Shown here piece after piece: positions 57,045 through 64,000 of a stretch of DNA of 64,000 bases. The notes below the pieces were generated by a model. That model ran no database searches and had not been told where the DNA came from. It was given only the letters and a program-made list of their open reading frames with translations. Positions within the stretch are counted from its first letter, which is position 1, and every line of letters starts with the position of its first letter. Made by a program: the position numbers and the translations under genes. This stretch comes from Aedes albopictus (taxonomy: Eukaryota; Arthropoda; Insecta; Diptera; Culicidae), in assembly GCF_035046485.1 (NCBI RefSeq), contig NC_085138.1, positions 4,525,409 through 4,589,408 of the forward strand, read 5' to 3'.

Positions 57045-60000
57045 ATGTCGACCAGTATAGGGTTTAAAACCAGTAAATATGAAATGAAAGAAAGTTCACT
57101 TGACGTTCTCTTAAATAATTGTAATCTAGTAGGCCTAGAATTAAAAAAGTCCAGAAGCACGTGTAGTTTGACAATCCAACGAAATTCAGTAAATGTATCC
57201 GTCCGGAAAAAGCAATTCGACATGGAAGTTTCACGTGAAGAAGTTGTCCATTTCTGGATTAATGGAAAGAGTGTCACAGAGGTTTGCAACTATTTATCGG
57301 AAAAATCTCCTGCAGTTTGTATTATTAGTGCGAAACAAATTCTTAAACTGGAAAAACTAAAATTTGTGTCGCTTTGGGACAAATGTTCGCGAACGCTGAC
57401 GCGATTCGAAAAACGTAATCATAAATGGTTACAGGGAAAATTGGTCGTACCCGTGAAAAATAATAAAAATAAACATAAAAAGAATCTTAAGCCATTTGCT
57501 AAAAGTTGTCGAAGAACGCAACGCGATCGCTTACGAGCGATTAAAAATGAATTCTCCACCGAAGAATTGGGACTGGCAGCAGCGTTAAGTGCACGAGCGG
57601 ATGGCCACCGTATTGCTGGAAAAGCGCTAGAAAAAATTGCAAAACATCCGGATTTGAATGTTGCTAATTCCAATCCCGACTGTAACCACTTTCTAAAGCA
57701 ACTGTCACCAGAAAAAGCAATTGGGTTTATATGCCGAAACGATTTCAGCAAGGCTCAATATATTGATGTGCGATTGACTACATTGAATCAGGGTATTGAC
57801 TTATACCCAGCATAAAGGGTGATACGGTCAAAATTTGGTCACACAATTTGTTTCATAACTTGAGACTGCGTACACCAAAACAGCTGATTTTTGGACCAGT
57901 AATGGTACATTATATGTAGCTTATACCATAAAATTTTCATCAAAATCGGTTCAGTATTTGTGGAGATATTGTGAATCCTGAAAACTGCAATTTTTAAATT
58001 TTGTACAAAGAGGGTTAAAAAATAAGAACACACTTTTACTTTTTTATTTATAGAGCCGGAAATACTGAACCAATTTCAATGAAAATTATTCTGTATGTAA
58101 AATATACATATCAAAATCTTGTGTTAAAATTTCATTCAATATGATCCAGCCGTTACAAAGTTATATTAGTTTAGGTGGTCAAATTTTGTCAAATTTTGCC
58201 AAGTCAAGTCAAATTTTGGTCACACATTTTTTTTCATAACTTTAGACTGCGTACACCAAAACAGCTGATTTTTGGATCAGTAATGGTGCATTATATGTAG
58301 CTTGTACCATAAAATTTTCATCAAAATCGGTCTAGTATTTGCGGAGATATTGTTGAACCCTGAGATCTGCAATTTTAAAATTTGGATTTACAAATAAGAA
58401 CACATTTTTACTGTTTTATTTATAGAGCCAGAGATACTTAACCGATCTCAATAACAAATTTCCTGTGTGTGAAGTATGCATATCAAAATGTTGTGTAAAA
58501 ATTTCATTCAATTTGGTCCAGCCGTAACAAAGTTATATTTGCTTAAGTGGCACCCGGTCAGTTTTTTTTCATATTCAAACTGGTACAACTTTGAAAGTAT
58601 TCATACAAAATGGCTCAAAATTTTACTAAGAACATATTTTCATAATAGCATTATACTGTAAAATTTTGATAAAAATCGGAGCAGTATTGGTAGTTCTATA
58701 ATCAAAAGTGTGCTTGACTGACCTTAAATTTCCGAAAATTTACTATGGAGCGCCTTTGTACAAAATTTTAAAAAGGTAGGTCGATAGTTTTATCTATATA
58801 TCAACCAATACTTAATCGATTTTGATGAAAATTTTATGGTATAAGCTACATATAATGTAGCATTACTGGTCCAAAAATTAGCTGTTTTGGTGTACGCAGT
58901 CTAAAGTTATGAAAAAATATGTGTGACCAAATTTTGACCGTATCACCCTTTATAACACCATAGTAGAGGCTAAAAAGCTTTGCTATCCTGATGGTAAACG
59001 TAGCTGTATGTATGACATAGATAGGCATAATTATACTGTTTATAATCTACAGGTATTTCTATAAAGCCAGCGGAAGCAAGTGTGAAGCTCCAGGAACTCA
59101 TTGATCATACAGTAAAGCGACTGATTGAGTTTTTGGATTTGGATACAACGACTACTGAAGAAAGCATGACGGTGATATTTAAATGGGGATGTGACGGAAG
59201 CTCGAACCATTCCAGGTACTTAAGTTTCGAGTATACATTCATGCACATTTTAAATTAGCCTGAAAAGGCACATAATTATGTGCTTCAAACTAAATTTAGT
59301 AACCATGAATCGAATGATATGATTAACGTGCCTTTAAGTATGTAAACATCATCGAGATTATTAGCCTTAAGCTAAATCATTTCGGGACCCACAGTTTGTT
59401 TACCTGCTAAAGGAAGAACTCACATGTTTGTGTGCTTGCCGGAAATGGGACTCGATAAGAGGCGTGCACATAACTATTATGTCAGGCTCGCTCATGGCTA
59501 AAAATACTTCATTTGATAATAGCAAAATTTGATTTCTAAGTACGATTTAATAATAAGGACTGAACAAGGTTGCCACTTTTTTGAGCGAATATATTTCATT
59601 GGTTTTTTAACAGATACCATCAAGTTTTTTTCGATGAAAGTGACAGTGGCGAACTCCGTGAATACAACGATTCAAATATATTTGCGGTTTCAATCGTTCC
59701 TTTGCGGTTGTATTCGGAAAATGGAAATATCAAGAAAATTTTCTGGAACAATGACTATCCGTCAAGCGTGTGCTTGTGCCGTCCGATAGCATTGATTTTT
59801 CAAAAAGAGAGTACAGATTTAACCAATGAAGTTATTGCAAAAATGAATGCAGAGATTGCGACCCTTGAACCTACCAAAATTGGTAAGGTATCTGTATCTG
59901 CCACAATATGCTTTACCATGGTGGACATAAAAGTCATAAACGATCTCACGAAAACACATTCTCAAAAGTGCTACATTTGCCAGCGGTCCGGAAAAGTCCT

Positions 60001-60482
60001 GAATCTACCACTTGAAACAAACGACTCAGATGATCCAGAGAAATATAGGTTTGGTATGTCTCCACTGCATGCATACATTCGGACAATGGAGATTATGTTA
60101 AAAATTGCCTATCGTTTGGTAATGGAGAAGCCCGCATGGAGAGTTTCGAAGGCGAATGTTCAAGTTAAGCAGCGGGAAGAAGTTATCAAAACGGCCTTCA
60201 GAGAGCAACTTGGGTTGAGAATTGGTGAACCACGTCCAGGTGGTGGAAATTCAAACTCAGGAAATGTAGCGAGATCGTTTTTTAAACAGAGAGAAGCTGT
60301 CGCCGAAATAACTGGACTCGGAAAGTCATTCAAGGAAGTTCAATCGAGAAGTGAATTTGGAGGATACGTTCAAACGACTTCTCTTTACATCAGATCCAGT
60401 CATATCGTTGACAAATAAGAAAGCTTTGAATTTCCCTGATCTCTCACTACCAGAGAATGCTATGGAATTGTTTTTGAAATAA
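57030..60482 (+). pseudogene. Transib/RAG1-like transposase, two introns, broken
   Basis: Exon 1 from 57030 or 57045 (MSTSIGFK) to 58993, split by a MITE at 57815-58950; without it the frame runs ...DLYPA-YNTIVEAKKLCYPDG. Intron 1 is 58994-59052 (59 bp, GT-AG). Exon 2 59053-59215 carries KWGCDGSS, equivalent to the first catalytic Asp block of RAG1/Transib. Intron 2 is 59216-59613. Exon 3 has CLCRPIALIF, TMVDIKVINDLT (second Asp), a CYICQRSG finger and GNVARSFF, matching the RAG1 GNxARKLM block. After ITGL near 60310 about 100 codons are missing and the frame shifts; HSRKFNREVNLEDTFKRLLF follows, to a stop at 60480-60482. The expected SEE..E.RNK block with the catalytic Glu is gone. Non-functional. 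Confidence 0.82.
57815..58950. mobile_element. TA-flanked MITE (Tc1/mariner-like) inside the transposase exon
   Basis: 1,136 bp. Ends AAGGGTGATACGGTCAAAAT and its inverse, with TIRs of about 140 bp (57815-57955 and 58800-58950), flanked by TA at 57813-57814 and 58951-58952. Its first base completes a TAA stop in the host gene. An internal diverged direct repeat of the 'GGTCACACA...CAGCTGATTTTTGG' segment starts near 58208. Confidence 0.85.
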
Positions 60483-60656
60483 TATATTTTTTATTTATTT
60501 TTTCACTCAATGTTAGTGTAAGCTAGATTAAAAATAAAACATGGTATTTTGAACTCCGCATGTACTTTTATTCTCATCAGAAATTTTGTGCTGTCCGATT
60601 TCTCTTCACAAATGCGGCAAGTGTTTTCATGTTTATGTAATATCTCACGCTTAATA

Positions 60657-60863
60657 TCATCTACAATGATCGATTTCTCTTCGTCGGTTTTCTTTTCAGA
60701 TTACCTGGGAAGTAGATTCAAAAATCGGATGATCTCTTGATTCATTTCAATAAAGTACAACTAGGGCTAGCATCTACAACTACAAAAACAACCAAAAATG
60801 ATGTGTCGATCAAGTTAATAACCAAAGAGAAAACCGATGAAGAGAAATCGATCATTGTAGATA
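60657..60863. repeat. 41-bp inverted repeat in the Transib-like 3' region
   Basis: CATCTACAATGATCGATTTC... (60657-60700) is inverted at 60822-60863. Small foldback downstream of the gene. Confidence 0.75.
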
Positions 60864-60954
60864 CGCTCGTATGATACTAAGCGCGAGATATATATTTTGT
60901 GTAAGATTTCTCATTCACGGATTGTTTTTTTGGCTATTTTATGGTGGATACCAG

Positions 60955-61757
60955 TATAGGGTGACCCAAAAAAACGGTTTTCTGATTCTATTTTTTTCAA
61001 TTTTGATTTTCCATCAACGTTGTCTAAGGGGCATTTCTAGAGCTTTGAAAAACGCTTCATTTCGTTCTAAGAGCTTATCGATATCTCTTTTCGTTCAAAA
61101 GTTATTGGCGTTTTTCTGACAAAAACACGTAATTTTCAAATATGTTTTACTTGAGTTAAAAAAATAACACCTCTCTAATTTTTTGATATAATATAGCAGA
61201 ATTCCTAATCTTTCAAATGCTTTAAAAAGATTAATTTTTCGTTTGCCCCAACTTGACCTGTTAATGTTTGAAAAAGGCATATTTTTTTAGCAAAAATGGC
61301 TCTAAAATTTAAACCAAAAAAGATATCGACAATCTCTGCGCATGAAATGAAGCGTCTTTCAAAGCTCTAAAAGTCATTCTTTGACAGCTTTGACGAGAAA
61401 TTCGATTTCGAAAAGTTAGAGCCAAAAAACGGGATTTTCAAGGTTCACCCTAAGTTCATAAGGGAAAATTGCTCTAATTTGGTCAATTTAAGAGCTACAA
61501 AAAAAATTTTTTTAGCGAAGCTGTTAAAAAAAGGTAGCTCTACAACTTTCCCGAAGAATGTATTTTGATATTTTCAAAAACAAAAAAGTTAGATTTTTGA
61601 TTTTGCAGAAAATGAGGGTCACCCTAATTTTTGTAAACAATAAATAAATCGTCTTACTCATGCAAACAACTTTGTAGAAGACAGTTTTCGTCTAAAATCA
61701 CACATAAAGGTTCTAGAAACATCTTTCCTCATAAATCTGATCCCTGGACCACTGTGG
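60955..61757 (-). repeat. Transib-like element, right long TIR
   Basis: Inverse of 56238-57044, with few mismatches over about 800 bp, ending GGACCACTGTG at 61756. Confidence 0.9.
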
Positions 61758-62625
61758 CATTGCATTAAAATACATTTTATTTTTAGATTGAATTCTTGTA
61801 CATAAATGACTATTATCTCAGAAAACAAATAGGATCATGCTACAAAAATTAAATTCGTGCCGAAACATATGTTTTGAGCAAGATATTCGACTTTAAACAT
61901 CAAAGTGATCCATAACTGTGTAGGGACGGTAAATGTATAGTATAGCGAACCATTTCATTACAATACACTTTATTGTAGTTGGTACACTGTATGGTACAGG
62001 AATGGTTGTTATGCTGACGTACATTATTATAATACAGATTAAAGCGTTAAACTTTTTCGCAAAAAGCAGCGACGCGAAAATTTTAAAAATTCATACACGC
62101 TTCCGAAAACGTCTATAACTGCACGGTTGCACAGCCAGTGTTCAAGCAGTCTGCTCACGAAAGGGGTAATCGACCACTGACTGTTAACCAGTTAGTTTTC
62201 CATATTGTACCAGTTCCTAGGAAACTTTGCGCCGCCACCATGTTGAAAGTTGCCCAACAACAGTTGCACTTGAACTGCAGCAAGCAGCACGACCAACGAC
62301 GCGACGGCGGCATAAAGGAAAACTTAAAGCGTTACACTAGCGCAGGTTTTGTGCGGCCGTTGAATATCAAACAAATTGGTGGGAGTAGGCTGGAAAATGG
62401 TTGCTTTTTTCTCGGTGGAGGGTAGGCTGTCAACTGAAAAAGCAGAGTATGACTGAGACTTTCAGACTGTGATGCGTTTTCTCGTAAAGTACACAATGAG
62501 GGATTAGTCAAGCATGATCAAAGTGTGTCGCTCCTACTAAATAGGATCGCAGTAGTCTATGAGCGCAAACATTTACAATAGGCCTAATCAGAAGACTTTT
62601 TAGGTTTAATCACCGCATGACTTTA
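61758..62625. other. No gene supported
   Basis: 61930-62040 contains ATTGTAGTTGGTACACTGTATGGTAC-like inverted GTAC motifs, perhaps a decayed MITE. A 95-codon open frame (62138-62425) lacks recognisable motifs and I do not call it a gene. Confidence 0.5.
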
Positions 62626-62702
62626 TCATAATCGAATTTTATTGGCTTTTCTCGGTGAACTTAATAAGTTCACCGAGAAAAGCCAATAAAATTCAATTAT
62701 GA
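62626..62702. repeat. 77-bp near-perfect palindrome
   Basis: Arms AATTTTATTGGCTTTTCTCG... and inverse, three-base centre near 62664. Confidence 0.9.
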
Positions 62703-63109
62703 CTAATCAGAAGACGTTTAAAATCAGCTTATTTTGGGAACCTTTGACAGTTCTTCTATGAAAATGGCAGTTCAGCGTTTGCGCCTTTGTTCGGCAGTTG
62801 TAAACAGTGGCATACACGGGCCTGTCAACTGAAAAGGCCTATTTTTGTTTGTAATTTTTTGTCTTGTCAGCAATTTTTTTTTTGTTTATTTGCACCAATC
62901 AAGTTTTTATCTCAAATTACTGAAGAAAAATTGAATTTTAATTGAGGATGTTAATTTGTGTAAAAATAAAAAAAAAAGTTCAATTTTTTGTTTGATGATA
63001 TAATTCAAGGTTCCCTCAAAACTTTGTTGATGATAATTCATCGGATCTACTTGCATAACTTGTGTGTTTGAATAAGATTCATGATTGCATAGCCTCAACA
63101 CTTATAAAA
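62703..63109. other. No gene seen
   Basis: AT-rich spacer. Confidence 0.6.
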
Positions 63110-63189
63110 CGCTCTGAAATGCCCCTGCAGTTCATCTGAAGTCCTTTAAAGTCCCCTAAAACCCTTCTTAAACGCCCTTTAACGAATGT

Positions 63190-63644
63190 TAATTTCTTGA
63201 TTTGGCTTTGGCTGATCAAGCTATGTGGAAATTACACTGTTAAAAATGCTTTGATATCAACAACTGCCATGTGCACAACAGTGTACATATGTGTGAGATC
63301 ACGGCATAAAGATCACAAGGCAGGCTAGTAACCTATGCAAACATCAATTTTGGATGTAAACATGTGACGTCGTTCTTATCGTTTTACGTTAATCAAATTG
63401 ATGTGGAGTACTAGATCATTGTGTTCACGCCTATAAACGATTTGAATTACATCCTTAAAAAAACTGTCAGATTTCCGGAATGTACCACCTTCTAAATATT
63501 GTACATCGTGGTGTTAGATATTCATCTAATCCCATCCGAAGAAGATTTGGATTGTGAAAAGAAGCAAAACCATGTGCGACTGTGGAATCGAGTTCAGTTC
63601 TACGCCAACTGCCGACGGAGATAGTCGAGTGGATCCATAGCTTG
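63190..63644 (+). mobile_element. 5'-truncated RTE-A-type copy (3' UTR only)
   Basis: GTTAATTTCTTGATTTGGCT starts a match to the end of the RTE-A RT gene and its 3' UTR (7090 downward). It continues through CATCTAATCCCATCCGAAG and GGAATCGAGTTCAGTTCTA and stops at the start of the tRNA-like segment (ATAGCTTGAAG). Split by MITE F copy 2. Confidence 0.75.
63300..63510 (-). mobile_element. MITE F, copy 2
   Basis: Reverse complement of 27661-27869. Flanked by GTGTGAGAT (63291-63299) and GTGTTAGAT (63511-63519), a 9-bp duplication with one mismatch; RTE-A has GTGTTAGAT here. Confidence 0.75.
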
Positions 63645-63865
63645 AAGCCTCTAAAACACCCTGAAACACATTAAACGTCATTGAAATGCCTCTGAAACAG
63701 CCCTTGAATCTCCCGAGGGATTCACCTGAGGTCCCGCGAAGCCTCCCAAAGCTCCTCTGAAACCTCCAGAAACACCCTGAAACGCATCCAAATGCCGTAA
63801 AACGCTTTGAAAAGCTTCTAAAACCCCCTGAATATCAGCCTAATAAGTTTGTTCGGAATCACCAT

Positions 63866-63890
63866 ATGAGCATGAGCATGAGCATGAGCA
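63866..63890 (+). repeat. (TGAGCA)n microsatellite
   Basis: Four units of TGAGCA followed by TAGATGACCGTACAATTCG. The rest to 64000 has no gene. Confidence 0.9.
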
Positions 63891-64000
63891 TAGATGACCG
63901 TACAATTCGTAGTTGCTACTCCGTGATTGACCAGAACCATCGAAATTGCACAAGGAACCAACAAACGGAGCTTGGGAGTAGCTACCGCTTTCAATGTGCA

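Larger units (their letters stand above)
56238..61757 (+). mobile_element. Transib/RAG1-like DNA transposon (5.5 kb)
   Basis: Outer ends read inward CACAATGGTCCAGGGATCAG (56238) and, on the minus strand, CACAGTGGTCCAGGGATCAG (ending 61756). CATTG is present at 56233-56237 and 61758-61762, a 5-bp target duplication with one extra base at the right junction. TIRs of about 800 bp enclose a transposase pseudogene with RAG1-like motifs. CACWATG/CACAGTG termini and a 5-bp duplication are Transib features (established). The copy carries a nested MITE and a disabling deletion. Confidence 0.85.
63110..63840. repeat. Degenerate CCTGAAAC minisatellite, interrupted
   Basis: 63110-63185 and 63645-63840 consist of variants of CTCTGAAACACCCTGAAACG (about 10-22 bp period). 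Split by the RTE 3' fragment. Confidence 0.7.

Noticed and set aside
62138..62425. 95-codon open frame with a basic, Gln-rich product
   Set aside because: No domain, no splice or promoter support; length is within chance expectation.

Overview
This window looks like intergenic heterochromatin-like DNA from a mosquito genome, most probably Aedes. The evidence is the repeat content: a Lian/LOA-type LINE with an RNase H domain, several RTE-like LINEs, R1-clade (Waldo-like) LINEs sitting in (AC)n, hAT and Transib-like DNA transposons and many hairpin MITEs, with AT-rich spacers. The genus is an inference; the repeat identities come from motifs read in the sequence. I found no convincing host gene. 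Everything with a recognisable protein belongs to a transposable element.

Layout. 1-2882: a DNA transposon with terminal inverted repeats (TIRs), carrying a broken two-exon transposase-like gene on the minus strand. 2998-4382: an unclassified repeat, here called R. 4711-11000: an old LINE (ORF2 and ORF1 remains, minus strand) split by a 3.6-kb RTE-like LINE (RTE-A, 6677-10246) with an 8-bp target duplication. 11214-16274: a nearly perfect Lian-type LINE (1214-aa ORF) between two 296-bp direct repeats. 16275-20806: broken RTE copies B (minus) and E (plus), B itself split by an ORF1-only LINE. 20807-26498: a non-autonomous hAT element whose interior is about 5.3 kb of a 24-bp minisatellite that reverses polarity near 24.29 kb. 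26.7-31 kb: MITEs, a probable LTR and long non-coding AT-rich DNA.

30946-44463 is a second R copy exploded by nested insertions: repeat M (31616-33900), then two R1-clade LINEs in tandem inside the R-derived (AC)n microsatellite (an intact two-ORF copy at 34288-40100 and a 5'-truncated one at 40256-43060), then two related elements of 1.0-1.2 kb with pentanucleotide tails. R and M share both termini and a 3' module, so they appear to be one undescribed superfamily that supplies the microsatellite target used by the R1-clade LINE.

45-55 kb holds RTE fragments C and D, a second M copy and a MITE. 56238-61757 is the most striking element: a Transib/RAG1-like transposon with about 800-bp TIRs whose outer ends read CACAATG and CACAGTG, like V(D)J recombination heptamers. 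Its gene has two introns, is split by a 1.1-kb TA-flanked MITE, and has lost the segment expected to carry the third catalytic residue. The window ends in a degenerate minisatellite carrying a 5'-truncated RTE 3' end.

Most elements do not cooperate; they record successive insertions. Apparently intact coding capacity remains only in the Lian-type ORF, the R1-clade ORF1/ORF2 pair and the RT ORF of RTE-A.
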